Shown: positions 32,738 through 42,386, numbered from the stretch's first letter. The stretch is 64,000 nucleotides of DNA from UBA5195 sp034432755 (GCA_034432755.1 DAOUBQ010000028.1:1-64000); one strand, 5' to 3'. Translations and numbers: made by a program. The notes: a model not told the origin generated them from the sequence alone.

Positions 32738-35700
32738 ATGGAACTCCTCCTTTCCTCCCTCCGTTCGACCCCTGAATATCAGTCTTTCCTGAAACATGTG
32801 CAAGAAGGTAAGCCGCTGGCCGGTCTCGGCTTGCCGCGCGCGGTGCGATTGGCGCTGCTGGCGGCCTTACACGCTGATTTCCAGCGTCCAATTTTACTGC
32901 TGACCGACCGGGCTGACCATGCCCTGGCTCTGTACGACGAACTGGCCTTTTGGCTGCCTACTGCGGTGCGTTCCTTGTTCTCTGAGCCAAATCCGCTCTT
33001 TTACGAGGACGCGGCCTGGGGCAACACCATTCGCCGCGAACGCCTGCAGGCCCTGACAGCCCTGGCTGCCTATCACCTGCCGTTCGCTAAGAAACCCGCC
33101 ACCCCGCCAGTGATTATCGCCTCGGCCCGGGCCGTCATGACGCGCACCCTGCCGCGCCGCGACTTTCTCAAGGCCACCAGGCGACTCACCATCGGGCAAG
33201 AAGTTCAGCCAGACGCACTCATCCGTCAGTGGGCCGCTATCGGCTATCAGGCCACCGAAATCGTCGTCGAACCGGGGCAGTTCTCGCGGCGCGGTGGAAT
33301 TCTCGATATCTGGGTCACATCTGAGCCACTCCCGGCCCGTCTCGACTTTTTTGGTGACGAAATTGACACCATTCGGCGCTTCGACCCTGGCTCGCAGCGC
33401 ACAGTGGCGAAACTAGAGTCGGTCCTGGTAACCCCGGCGCGGGAGTACCTGCTCGATAATTCGGCACTCGAACATCGAATAGCGAATGTTGAACCCTCCG
33501 AATTCCACATTCCGCTCTTGCACCCGTTTCTTGCCTCTATTTTGGATTACCTTCCTCCCCGCAGCCTGGTGCTGGTTGATGACCTGTCGCTGGCTGAAGC
33601 GATGGTCAGCGAGGTGGAGGAGCAGGCAGTCAAACTGCGGCAGGAGTCGATTGCCGAAGGCACACTGCCTGCCGATTTCCCTATCCCGTATCTGACATGG
33701 ACGGAGGTGCTAGACGCGGTGCAGGCTCATCCCTGGGTTGAGATGGGTTTTGGGGACAGCAATCAGCCAAGTATCCCGTTACAGGATGTTTTCGGTCACG
33801 ACCAGCGTTTCGGCGGACGTTTGAAGCCTTTTGTTGAATATCTATCTGGGCTGGTGGGGCAGGGCGATGCCGTTTTGGTCGCCACCCGTCAAAAAGAGCG
33901 CTTGCAGGAACTCTGGCGGGAGCACCAGGAGATTGCAGAGAGTAGCCCGCAGACCGCTGAATCCATCATCCGTCGTCCAGTTTCTACCGTTGAATTTGTG
34001 GAAGCCTCGCTTTCTGAAGGCTTTGTTTTGCGCGTAGCCAATATATCAAACAAAAATACATCAGACATAGAAAAAGAGAAACCCATCAGCGAACATTCTT
34101 CCGCCGAAATACCACTTGCCAATTACCAGTATTTTCATCTCATTACTGATTCCGAAATTTTTGGCTGGGAGCGTCCGGTTGCACGTGCCCGTCAAAAGCA
34201 GGCTGCCGAAGCCCCCGAAGCAGCCTATGGCGACCTGCGCACGGGCGATTTCGTGGTGCATGTTGATTACGGCATTGGTCGCTTCATCGGGCTGATGCGG
34301 CGCGTGCTGGAGGGGCATGAGCGCGAGTTTTTGGCGGTGGAATACGAGGGTGGGGCGCAGGTTTTCGTGCCGGTTTTCCAGGCCGACCGACTGACCCGTT
34401 ACATCGGCGGCGAAGGTACGCCCACCGTCACCCGCCTGGGAACCCAGGAGTGGACGCACGCCAAAGCCGGGGTAAAAGAAGCGGTTCAAAAAGTGGCGCA
34501 GGAACTACTCGAACTCTATGCCAGGCGTCAGACGGTGAGCGGCTTTGCCTTTGGGCCAGATACGGCCTGGCAAAAAGAACTCGAAGATAGTTTTCCCTAT
34601 ATCGAAACACCCGACCAGATAGCAGCCCTCGAAGCCATCAAGCGCGATATGGAACGTCCGCGTCCGATGGACCGGCTGCTGTGCGGCGATGTGGGCTACG
34701 GTAAGACTGAAGTGGCCCTGCGAGCGGCCTTTAAAGCCGTGCAAAATGGCAAACAGGTGGCCGTTCTGGTGCCAACGACCGTGCTGGCGCAGCAACATTA
34801 CGAAACGTTTCGTCAACGTCTGGCGGCCTTTCCGGTGACCGTTGAGATGCTTTCTCGCTTTCGTTCTCCCCGCGAGCAGAGCGAAATTATTCGCAAGCTG
34901 TTGTTGGGTCAGGTAGATATCCTGATTGGCACCCACCGCCTGATTTCGCCGGATGTCGAGTTTAAAGATTTGGGCCTGGTCATTATTGACGAGGAACAGC
35001 GCTTCGGCGTGACTCACAAGGAACACCTGAAAAAACTGCGCACCGAGGTGGATGTCCTCACCCTAACGGCCACGCCTATCCCGCGCACGCTTTACATGGC
35101 TCTCACCGGCGTGCGCGATATTTCAAACCTGAATACCCCTCCCGAAGAGCGATTGCCGGTCATCACCCACGTCGGTCCGTATTCGCCCAAGCTAGTACGC
35201 CAGGCCATCCTGCGCGAACTGGAACGCGGTGGGCAGGTCTTTTTCGTCCACAACCGTGTTCAGACCATTCCGGCCATAAAAATGCACCTGGAGCAGATTG
35301 TTCCCCAGGCGCGGATAGGGGTCGGTCACGGCCAGATGGATGAAGACCAACTTTCGAAAGTCATGCACGACTTCACCGAGGGCAAAATTGACATCCTGCT
35401 TTCGACCACCATCATCGAGAGCGGCCTGGATATCCCCAACGCCAACACGCTGATTGTTGACCGGGCCGACACCTTTGGCCTGGCGCAACTTTATCAGCTG
35501 CGCGGACGGGTGGGACGCGGCGCGGCGCGCGCTTATGCTTATTTTTTTCGGCATCGAAAATTGATGCCGACTGCTGATGGGCAAGAGCGGCTGGAGGTGA
35601 TTGCGGAGAACACCCAATTGGGCGCAGGTTATTCAATTGCCATGCGTGACCTGGAGATTCGCGGCGCGGGCGAATTGCTTGGCCACCGTCAGAGCGGACA

Positions 35701-36313
35701 GATTGCAGCCGTCGGTTTTCATCTTTACACACGCATGTTGGCGGCCGAGGTCAAGAAGTTGAAGGCTGCGGGTTCCCTGTTGAACATTTTGCCCGCCGGG
35801 GTAGAGGATGCCGCTTTCAGCGCGCAACTTTCGGACTTTGAACGGGAACTTAAAGAACCGGTCACGGTCGATTTGCCGTTGGCAATCGGCATTCCAGCCT
35901 CATACATTCCGAATCAAGATTTACGCCTGCGCTTGTATCGCCGCATTGCCGCCCTGCGCGAGGAGCATGAACTGGAGCCATTGGTAGCCGAATTTACCGA
36001 CCGTTTTGGCAAACTGCCGGAGATGTTCGAGAATCTGTTCTACCAGATGCGCGTCAAACTGCGCGCCGACGCCGCCGGGCTGGCCTCGGTCGGCGTGGAA
36101 AACGGCCAGATTGTGTTGCGCTACCCGGCCCTAACGGAAAACATGACCCAACGCACACTTTCTGACCTCGGCGTGGGCGTGCGCGGCGGCAAAAACGCCT
36201 ACTGGTGCAACTTCCTGAAAGACGACGACTGGCAGGAGCGCCTGTTGGAAGTGCTGGATAGACTCAACAAGCGGGTGATTGATGTTTACAAAGGAAAAGT
36301 GCTTTTAGGCTGA
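32738..36313 (+). CDS. mfd: transcription-repair coupling factor
   Basis: 1191 residues from ATG 32738 (MELLLSSLRS). The UvrB-like N-terminus includes GFSRRGGILDIW-type sequence at about 180-195. The RNA-polymerase-interacting domain begins GDLRTGDFVVHVDYGIGRFIG. The RecG-like helicase has MDRLLCGDVGYGKTEVALRA (Walker A), DEEQRFGVTHKEHLK (Walker B) and LTATPIPRTLYMAL, and a TRCF domain ends the protein. It removes stalled RNA polymerase and recruits UvrA. Two stretches look inserted: one from a CGAACATCGAAT-type repeat (33452-33508) and an AT-rich linker (about 34030-34135). Both keep the frame. TATACT (32694) may be its -10 box. Confidence 0.95.
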   Translation: MELLLSSLRSTPEYQSFLKHVQEGKPLAGLGLPRAVRLALLAALHADFQRPILLLTDRADHALALYDELAFWLPTAVRSLFSEPNPLFYEDAAWGNTIRRERLQALTALAAYHLPFAKKPATPPVIIASARAVMTRTLPRRDFLKATRRLTIGQEVQPDALIRQWAAIGYQATEIVVEPGQFSRRGGILDIWVTSEPLPARLDFFGDEIDTIRRFDPGSQRTVAKLESVLVTPAREYLLDNSALEHRIANVEPSEFHIPLLHPFLASILDYLPPRSLVLVDDLSLAEAMVSEVEEQAVKLRQESIAEGTLPADFPIPYLTWTEVLDAVQAHPWVEMGFGDSNQPSIPLQDVFGHDQRFGGRLKPFVEYLSGLVGQGDAVLVATRQKERLQELWREHQEIAESSPQTAESIIRRPVSTVEFVEASLSEGFVLRVANISNKNTSDIEKEKPISEHSSAEIPLANYQYFHLITDSEIFGWERPVARARQKQAAEAPEAAYGDLRTGDFVVHVDYGIGRFIGLMRRVLEGHEREFLAVEYEGGAQVFVPVFQADRLTRYIGGEGTPTVTRLGTQEWTHAKAGVKEAVQKVAQELLELYARRQTVSGFAFGPDTAWQKELEDSFPYIETPDQIAALEAIKRDMERPRPMDRLLCGDVGYGKTEVALRAAFKAVQNGKQVAVLVPTTVLAQQHYETFRQRLAAFPVTVEMLSRFRSPREQSEIIRKLLLGQVDILIGTHRLISPDVEFKDLGLVIIDEEQRFGVTHKEHLKKLRTEVDVLTLTATPIPRTLYMALTGVRDISNLNTPPEERLPVITHVGPYSPKLVRQAILRELERGGQVFFVHNRVQTIPAIKMHLEQIVPQARIGVGHGQMDEDQLSKVMHDFTEGKIDILLSTTIIESGLDIPNANTLIVDRADTFGLAQLYQLRGRVGRGAARAYAYFFRHRKLMPTADGQERLEVIAENTQLGAGYSIAMRDLEIRGAGELLGHRQSGQIAAVGFHLYTRMLAAEVKKLKAAGSLLNILPAGVEDAAFSAQLSDFERELKEPVTVDLPLAIGIPASYIPNQDLRLRLYRRIAALREEHELEPLVAEFTDRFGKLPEMFENLFYQMRVKLRADAAGLASVGVENGQIVLRYPALTENMTQRTLSDLGVGVRGGKNAYWCNFLKDDDWQERLLEVLDRLNKRVIDVYKGKVLLG

Positions 36314-36363
36314 GAAAGTTTTTGCATTCTGGTTGTGTTGTAGTCTTAAAATAAGGAGAAAGA

Positions 36364-37197
36364 TTGAACGTATTGCCCGATATTCTTGATGTCATTCGGC
36401 GCGCGCTGCAGGAAGATATAGGTCCCGGCGACGTGACCAGCGAAAGCATCATCCCTGCCCAGGCCGCCATGACGGGTCAAATGATTGCCAAGCAGTCTGG
36501 TATAGTTGCCGGGCTGGATGTGGCCGCCTTGGTTTGCCGAATGGTGGATGAAAAGGCAGATTTTCATCCCGCTGTGCAGGAAGGCGCGCGCGTTGAACCC
36601 GGCCAGATTCTTGCTATTCTCACAGGCCCCGCGCGCAGCCTGCTGACTGCCGAGCGCACCATGCTCAATTTTATAGGCCGCATGTCGGGCATTGCGACGC
36701 TGACTCATCAATATGTGCAAGCAGTGGCAGGCACTCAGGCGGTGATTCTCGATACGCGCAAAACCGCGCCCGGCTTGCGCAGCCTCGATAAACTGGCCGT
36801 TCTGCGCGGTGGCGGACAGAATCACCGCATGGGCTTGTACGATATGATTCTCATCAAGGACAATCATATTGATTTTGCCGGTTCGGTTGCCGAGGCGGTT
36901 CGGCGCGCCCAATCTGCCCACTTGGGGTTGCCAATCGAGGTCGAGGCGCGCACCCTGGACCACGTCCGCGAGGCGCTTGCGCTTGGCGTTGAGCGTATCC
37001 TGCTCGATAACATGCCCCTCGACTTGCTGCGGCAGTCTGTTGAACTGACCGCCGGGCGCGCCCAATTAGAGGCATCTGGCAGGGTTTCGCTCGAAACCGT
37101 GCGCGCCATTGCCGAAACCGGCGTCCATTACATTTCCGTTGGCGCGTTAACGCATTCGGCGAAGGTCTTCGATGTCAGCTTGGATTACGTCCGCTAA
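36364..37197 (+). CDS. nadC: quinolinate phosphoribosyltransferase (TTG start)
   Basis: 277 residues from TTG 36364, chosen because AAGGAGAAAGA lies directly upstream and no ATG fits. Features: LQEDIGPGDVTSESI, LTAERTMLNFIGRMSGIAT, LDTRKTAPGLRSLDKLAVLRGGGQNHRMGLYDMILIKDNH (the phosphoribosyltransferase core, read in two parts around GGGQNHR) and the late ETGVHYISVGALTHS. It makes nicotinate mononucleotide from quinolinate. The next two genes encode the enzymes that make quinolinate, so this is a complete de novo NAD block, although a 175-bp gap with operator-like repeats separates nadC from nadA. Confidence 0.92.
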   Translation: MNVLPDILDVIRRALQEDIGPGDVTSESIIPAQAAMTGQMIAKQSGIVAGLDVAALVCRMVDEKADFHPAVQEGARVEPGQILAILTGPARSLLTAERTMLNFIGRMSGIATLTHQYVQAVAGTQAVILDTRKTAPGLRSLDKLAVLRGGGQNHRMGLYDMILIKDNHIDFAGSVAEAVRRAQSAHLGLPIEVEARTLDHVREALALGVERILLDNMPLDLLRQSVELTAGRAQLEASGRVSLETVRAIAETGVHYISVGALTHSAKVFDVSLDYVR

Positions 37198-37222
37198 AAC
37201 AACCTTACCCCGGTCTTTGACC

Positions 37223-37235
37223 TTATCGGCAATAA
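37223..37235. promoter_or_regulatory. operator-like palindrome, copy 1
   Basis: TTATCGGCAATAA, a TTAT-N5-ATAA palindrome. It lies 6 bp after the nadC-nadA gap's only -35-like box (TTGACC, 37217-37222). Confidence 0.5.
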
Positions 37236-37329
37236 GAATTTGGACTTGGGCGAAAACAGATGAGAGCCGAGTTTTTCGGTTTTCTCCTCGTTTATCCGCG
37301 CTCGTCCACCTCCCCAAGAGAACCTTGGC

Positions 37330-37342
37330 TTATTACCGATAA
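37330..37342. promoter_or_regulatory. operator-like palindrome, copy 2
   Basis: TTATTACCGATAA, the reverse complement of TTATCGGTAATAA, thus the same 13-mer as at 37223 with one change. It lies 30 bp before the nadA start. Two matching sites around a leader of about 100 bp are typical of repressor control, here plausibly by NAD status. Confidence 0.5.
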
Positions 37343-37372
37343 AGTCTATCGTCTGTTCTCCAAAGGAGTCTT

Positions 37373-38413
37373 ATGAACCCTGAAGCGCAAGTGCTTTACG
37401 AAGAAATGAAAATCAGTTTGGGAAAACTCGTCCCCGATTTTGAGCTATACTACAAGGCCGAAATCGCGGCGGAAATTAACCAACTTAAAAAGCAACGGCA
37501 GGCCGTCATCCTCGGTCACAACTACATGGAACCGGTCTTGTTCCATGCCATCCCCGATTTTCGAGGCGATTCGCTCGACTTGAGCCGCAAAGCGGCCTCG
37601 ACCGATAAAGATGTTATCGTTTTTTGCGGCGTCAAATTCATGGCCGAAACCGCCAAGATACTGAATCCTTCCAAAACTGTGTTGTTACCGGCTGAAAAAG
37701 CGGGTTGCTCGTTAGCCGAATCGATTACGGCTGAAGATGTGCGCGCGCTCAAGCGAAAGTACCCTGGCGTGCCGGTTGTCAGTTATGTCAACACCTATGC
37801 TGATGTTAAAGCAGAAAGTGACATCTGTTGCACATCGAGCAACGCGGTTGCGGTGGTCGAATCGCTTAAGGCCGCTACCGTCATTTTTCTGCCCGACCAA
37901 TACCTGGCCTCCAATGTGGCGCGCGAAACGGGAAAACACATCATCTTCCCCTCGCTTATGCCTGCCCAAGCCGATAACACTTTGCTAGACGCGCAAATGA
38001 TTGGCTGGCACGGGAAATGCGAAGTTCATGAGAAGTTCACCGTTGAAGATATCCGCGCCGTCCGCGAGCAATTTCCCGATGTCGTTGTGCTAACCCATCC
38101 CGAATGTCCGTCTGAGGTTGTTGAGGCCTCTGATTATTCTGGCAGCACCAATGCGATGATTCAATTCGTTCAAAAGAGTAACGCGCCGCATTTTCTGGTG
38201 CTTACCGAATGCTCGATGGGCGATAACATTGCCGCTGCCAATCCAGACAAAGATTTATTGCGCCTGTGTATGGTGCGCTGCCCGCACATGAACATGATTA
38301 CGATGGAAAATGTCCGCGATTCCCTCCTCCATCTGCGCGCCGTCATCGAAGTGCCAGAAGAAATTCGAGTGCGTGCCTTTCAAGCAGTAGAACGAATGAT
38401 AAAAATTGGATAG
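37373..38413 (+). CDS. nadA: quinolinate synthase
   Basis: 346 residues. VILGHNYMEPVLFHAIPDFRGDSLDLSRKA is the family start (given here for its key HNYM and GDSL residues). Three Cys that bind the [4Fe-4S] cluster are visible in KAGCSLAESI, THPECPSEVV and MVRCPHMNMI. It condenses iminoaspartate with dihydroxyacetone phosphate to quinolinate. RBS AAAGGAG precedes the ATG. It is followed 45 bp later by nadB, which supplies iminoaspartate. Confidence 0.95.
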   Translation: MNPEAQVLYEEMKISLGKLVPDFELYYKAEIAAEINQLKKQRQAVILGHNYMEPVLFHAIPDFRGDSLDLSRKAASTDKDVIVFCGVKFMAETAKILNPSKTVLLPAEKAGCSLAESITAEDVRALKRKYPGVPVVSYVNTYADVKAESDICCTSSNAVAVVESLKAATVIFLPDQYLASNVARETGKHIIFPSLMPAQADNTLLDAQMIGWHGKCEVHEKFTVEDIRAVREQFPDVVVLTHPECPSEVVEASDYSGSTNAMIQFVQKSNAPHFLVLTECSMGDNIAAANPDKDLLRLCMVRCPHMNMITMENVRDSLLHLRAVIEVPEEIRVRAFQAVERMIKIG

Positions 38414-38458
38414 TTTGATGACCCTCTTTCTTCTTTTTTCGTGCCAGGAAACCCATTC

Positions 38459-40054
38459 ATGAAAACAGCGGACGTCTTAATTATCGGCTCTGGCATCGCC
38501 GGGGCCGTTACGGCCCTCGAACTGGCAAAAGCCCCCTCGCATCACATCATTCTCGTTACGCGCGCAGAAGACCCGCGCGAATCGAACTCGCGCTGGGCGC
38601 AGGGTGGTATTATTTATCGCGGACCCGATGATGACGCAGAGCTGCTCATGCGCGATATTTTGCAGGCGGGTGCCGGGGCCTCTTTGCCCGAGGCCGCTCG
38701 AATTTTAGCCGAAGAAGGCCCTGCAAGAGTGAAACAGTTGCTTTTTGAAGAGGCAGCCATTCATTTCGATACCAACAGCGCCGGAGAGCTGGCCTTTGGC
38801 CAAGAAGCCGCTCATTCGCGCCGCCGCATTCTTCATGTAGGTGATGGTACCGGTAGCAGCATCATGGATGGTCTGATGCAGGCAATGCGCCGTTATCCAA
38901 ACATCGAATTAATTACTCATGCCACCGCCGTTGACCTGATAACTTATCCGCATCATTCTCTTAACCCGCTCGATACTTACGCCCCGCTTACCTGCTATGG
39001 CGCTTATGTGTTCGACCGCAAAGGCAGGGCTGTTCACCGCACTATTGCCAAAGTCACTGTGCTGGCAACCGGCGGGCTGGGACGCATTTATCGCAACACC
39101 ACCAACCCGCCTGGCGCGCGAGGAGATGGCCTGGCAATGGCGTATCGCGCCAGAGCGCGTATCATCAACGCCGAATACATTCAGTTTCACCCCACCGCGC
39201 TTGCTGTGCCGGGCGCCGAAGGTTTTTTGATTAGCGAAGCCCTGCGCGGTGAAGGTGGTATTCTGCTCACGCCCGATGGCCGGCCTTTTATGGAAAAATA
39301 CGACCCGCTCTGGAAAGATTTGGCCCCGCGCGATGTAGTAGCGCGCGCTATTCACAGCGAAATGGAAGAACAGGGCTACTCCCACGTCTTATTGGAAATA
39401 GGCAGCCGTATGCCTGCGGGCAAATTGCAGGAACGCTTCCCCAACATCTACGCAGTTTGTCAAAAAGTGGGCCTGGATATTTCGCGCGAGCCAATTCCGG
39501 TTGTGCCGGCCGCACACTACTCTTGCGGAGGCGTTTATGTAGATACCTGGGGGCAAACCACCATACAAAACCTATATGCTGTGGGCGAAGTGGCCTGCAA
39601 CGGCTTGCACGGCGCAAATCGTTTGGCAAGTACTTCCCTCCTCGAAGGGTTGGTCTTTGGCGCGCGCGCCGCCGAACAAATTGCAAAACATCTTCCTGCT
39701 CTATCTTGCCCCAGCCCACATTCCATTCCCCCTTGGGACGAATCTGGCCTGACGCACGCCTCAGACCCGGCTCTCATTCAGGGCGATATGCAAACCATTC
39801 AGAACATTATGTGGCATTATGTCGGCCTTATTCGTTCCGGCGACCGCATCTCACGCGCTATCCGTGAGCTTCGGCATTTGCAAAACGAAATTGAGACCTT
39901 CTACCGAAAAACAAAACTCAGCGACAGTTTGATTGGCCTGCGTAATGCAGTTGAAGCAGCCCTACTTGTGGCTCATGCGGCGCGTCATAACCGCCAAAGC
40001 CGAGGCTGCCACTACCGAGTGGATTCGGTGACCGGAGGCGATAGACTGTTGTAA
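38459..40054 (+). CDS. nadB: L-aspartate oxidase
   Basis: 531 residues from ATG 38459; an upstream in-frame GTG (38441) is less likely. FAD motif VLIIGSGIAGAVTALELA, then SRWAQGGI, VLATGGLGRIYRNTTNPPGA, EFIQFHPTAL-like EYIQFHPTALAVPG, and HYSCGGVYVD near the active site, as in the succinate dehydrogenase/fumarate reductase flavoprotein family. It oxidises L-aspartate to iminoaspartate for NadA. Convincing as the third gene of the NAD cluster. Confidence 0.93.
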   Translation: MKTADVLIIGSGIAGAVTALELAKAPSHHIILVTRAEDPRESNSRWAQGGIIYRGPDDDAELLMRDILQAGAGASLPEAARILAEEGPARVKQLLFEEAAIHFDTNSAGELAFGQEAAHSRRRILHVGDGTGSSIMDGLMQAMRRYPNIELITHATAVDLITYPHHSLNPLDTYAPLTCYGAYVFDRKGRAVHRTIAKVTVLATGGLGRIYRNTTNPPGARGDGLAMAYRARARIINAEYIQFHPTALAVPGAEGFLISEALRGEGGILLTPDGRPFMEKYDPLWKDLAPRDVVARAIHSEMEEQGYSHVLLEIGSRMPAGKLQERFPNIYAVCQKVGLDISREPIPVVPAAHYSCGGVYVDTWGQTTIQNLYAVGEVACNGLHGANRLASTSLLEGLVFGARAAEQIAKHLPALSCPSPHSIPPWDESGLTHASDPALIQGDMQTIQNIMWHYVGLIRSGDRISRAIRELRHLQNEIETFYRKTKLSDSLIGLRNAVEAALLVAHAARHNRQSRGCHYRVDSVTGGDRLL

Positions 40055-40170
40055 AGAGTACGCGCTTTCGCGCGAAAAACCTAAACTTCGCGTAGTCATT
40101 TTATAATAATAGACAATTCAAAGGTCCTGTATGAAACAGGGCAGGCTCGTGACGCTGCCAAAGCGCAATC

Positions 40171-40434
40171 TTACCGACAGCCGACGATATGGGCCTGGGC
40201 AAGACCGTGCAAGCCCTGGTTTTCCTGCAATCACTTAAAGAGCGGGGGGAACTTCCCCGCCCGGCCTTGCTGGTTGTTCCGAAAAGTTTACTGGTTAACT
40301 GGCAGCGCGAGGCGGAGCGATTTACCCCTGGCATGCGCGTTTTGCAATTCATGGGGCAGACGCGCAAAAAAGAACCGGCTCATTCAGGCTATCAAGAATT
40401 CCCTTGCGCAGAGCAGCAGAGACTGGATGAATAA
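40171..40434 (+). pseudogene. SNF2-family helicase fragment
   Basis: The stretch ADDMGLGKTVQALVFLQSLK, then PALLVVPKSLLVNWQREAER and FTPGMRVLQFMG, is the Walker A to motif Ia part of a SNF2/Rad54 helicase. Nothing before the ADDMGLGKT box and nothing after about 70 further residues remains. The reading frame then runs through unrelated sequence to a stop at 40434. The complete protein is usually about 1000 residues. This is a small leftover of a lost gene, lying between nadB and a terminator. Confidence 0.75.
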
Positions 40435-40471
40435 AAACTCCCCCAAATTCGCAAAAATTTGGGGGAGTTTT
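40434..40471. terminator. bidirectional terminator
   Basis: AAAACTCCCCCAAATT pairs with AATTTGGGGGAGTTTT around a CGCAAA-type loop. T-runs exist on both strands. It ends the minus-strand ABC exporter operon. Confidence 0.8.
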
Positions 40472-40480
40472 GCTGTTTCG

Positions 40481-42304
40481 CTACTTGATGACCGGCACCA
40501 GGGCGGCCGCGCTGTATTCCAACTCACGCTCAAACTTGAACTGCTGGGTATACAAGCGGTAGTAATGCCCGCGCTGGCGCAGAAGCTCGGCATGGGTTCC
40601 CATCTCGGCGATGCGGCCTCCTTCGATGACGATGATTCGGTCGGCGCGTTTGATAGTGCTGAGGCGGTGGGCGATGACGAAGGACGTGCGCCCTTCCATT
40701 AGGCGCTCCATGCCCTTTTGGATGAGGGCCTCGGTCAGTGTATCTACACTGGAGGTGGCTTCGTCCATGATGAAGAGTTCCGGCTTCGCCAGCACAGCAC
40801 GCGCCAGGCTGATGAGCTGCTTTTGGCCGACCGAGAGCAGGTTGCCCCCCTCACCGACGTTCTGCTCGTAGCCTTTTTCGAGCGTGGTGATGAAGTCGTG
40901 TGCTCCGGCAATTTTGGCGGCTTTTTCCACTTCTGCGTCCGATGCGCCCAGGCGTCCGTAGCGAATGTTCTCGCGCACGGTTCCACTAAAGAGATGCGGG
41001 GTTTGTAGCACGATGCCGATTTTGTTGTGAATGCTGTGCAGCGTGTATTCCGTGTAATTGCGCCCGTTGATGCGGATTTCTCCTTCGCGCGGTTCGTAGA
41101 AGCGGCACAACAGGTTGACGATGGTGGATTTACCACCGCCGGTGGGTCCCACAATAGCAATGGTTTCACCGGGTTGCACGGTCAGGTTAAAATCGGTCAG
41201 AACGGGTTTGCGGTCTTCGTAATAAAAACTGACATGGTCGAAGACAATTTCGCCCAACAGGGTTTTGGCTTCCACTGCGCCAGGGTGGTCATGCACTTCG
41301 GGCTCAGTATCCAACAATTTGAAGATTCGCTCTGCCGAGGCGATGGAGTGCTGCATTTCAGCATAAACGCGCGCCAGGTCTTGAATAGGCCAAAGCATAA
41401 ACGTCAGATACGAAACAAAGGCGTGGATACCGCCGATGGTCAGCAGCCCGGCCTCGGCCTGGAAGCCGCCATACCAGACGATGACGCCCAGCGCAACGGC
41501 TGAAATCACCTGCACGGTCGGCAGAAAGAGCGCCGAAAGCCAGGCCGCCCGGTACGAGGCGCGGTACATGTTCTCGGTCAGACCCTGAAACTCTTTCAGG
41601 TTTTCATCTTCGCGTCCCAGCGCCTTGACCACGCGCACACCCTGGATATTCTCGTTGTACGCGCCGGTGATTTTTGAGTTGGCGCGCCGCGAAGCGCGGA
41701 ATTCCACCAGAATCTTCTTGCGAAACTGCACGGCGATGAAGAGCAGGATTGGCACGATGGCAAACACCACCAGCGCCAGCCGCCAGTTGATGAGGAGCAT
41801 GAAGAAGGTGGCCGTGGTGATGTTCATGAAAGCCCAGGTTGTATCCACCAATCCCCAGGTCATCAGGTCGGCCACGCGCCCCGAGTCGGAGGTTACGCGC
41901 GCCATCAGGCGCCCGACTGCGTTTTGGGCGTAATATGAAAGCGACAGGTCTTGCAGGCGCGCAAACATCATCTTGCGCAAGTCATACTGAATGCGTTCGC
42001 CCAACACCCCAGCCAGGTAAATAAACGCAAACACCAGCCCGGCCTGAACAATTTGTAAGAAGCCGTAATAGATTGCCAGTCGGTAGAGCGTGGCGCGGTC
42101 ACCGAGCATCATCCCATCGTCAATCATGTGCTTGTTGATGTAGGTAAAGAGCGAGTCCAGGCCGGAGGTCAGGCCGATGGTGACGATGAAACCGACCACC
42201 CACAGCCAATGCGGTTTGAGCAGCCCCAAAATACGCCGAAAGGTTGGCCCGGTCAGGGGGCTGGTATGCTCTTCTTCTTCGAGTTCAATCAAATCGTCGC
42301 TCAT
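40481..42304 (-). CDS. ABC exporter half-transporter, catalytic subunit
   Basis: 607 residues: six membrane helices (about 35-330) then an ATPase domain. Walker A GPTGGGKST (about 384), signature LLSVGQKQL in place of LSGGQ, Walker B LFIMDEATSSVD with the catalytic Glu. With its partner 61 bp upstream it should form a heterodimeric exporter of the BmrCD/TM287-288 type. In such pairs one subunit keeps the Glu and has an altered signature, exactly as here. Substrate unknown; drugs or lipids are typical. It is the second gene of an operon ended by a strong hairpin. Confidence 0.85.
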   Translation of the reverse strand: MSDDLIELEEEEHTSPLTGPTFRRILGLLKPHWLWVVGFIVTIGLTSGLDSLFTYINKHMIDDGMMLGDRATLYRLAIYYGFLQIVQAGLVFAFIYLAGVLGERIQYDLRKMMFARLQDLSLSYYAQNAVGRLMARVTSDSGRVADLMTWGLVDTTWAFMNITTATFFMLLINWRLALVVFAIVPILLFIAVQFRKKILVEFRASRRANSKITGAYNENIQGVRVVKALGREDENLKEFQGLTENMYRASYRAAWLSALFLPTVQVISAVALGVIVWYGGFQAEAGLLTIGGIHAFVSYLTFMLWPIQDLARVYAEMQHSIASAERIFKLLDTEPEVHDHPGAVEAKTLLGEIVFDHVSFYYEDRKPVLTDFNLTVQPGETIAIVGPTGGGKSTIVNLLCRFYEPREGEIRINGRNYTEYTLHSIHNKIGIVLQTPHLFSGTVRENIRYGRLGASDAEVEKAAKIAGAHDFITTLEKGYEQNVGEGGNLLSVGQKQLISLARAVLAKPELFIMDEATSSVDTLTEALIQKGMERLMEGRTSFVIAHRLSTIKRADRIIVIEGGRIAEMGTHAELLRQRGHYYRLYTQQFKFERELEYSAAALVPVIK

Positions 42305-42344
42305 AATTTATTCCTTGTTCGAGATATGATGTCCGATATTTGAT

Positions 42345-42386
42345 ACTCGAATTCCGAATATCGAATTATCGAACATCGAATTCCGA
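42345..42386. repeat. ATCGAATTCCGAATATCGAA low-complexity repeat
   Basis: Imperfect copies of (A)TCGAAT/ATTCGA spaced 6-10 bp apart (CGAATTCCGAATATCGAA, TTATCGAACATCGAATTCCG). The tract fills the gap between the two ABC genes and encodes the last residues (SEFDVR) of the upstream one. A related patch lies inside mfd (33452). Confidence 0.6.
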
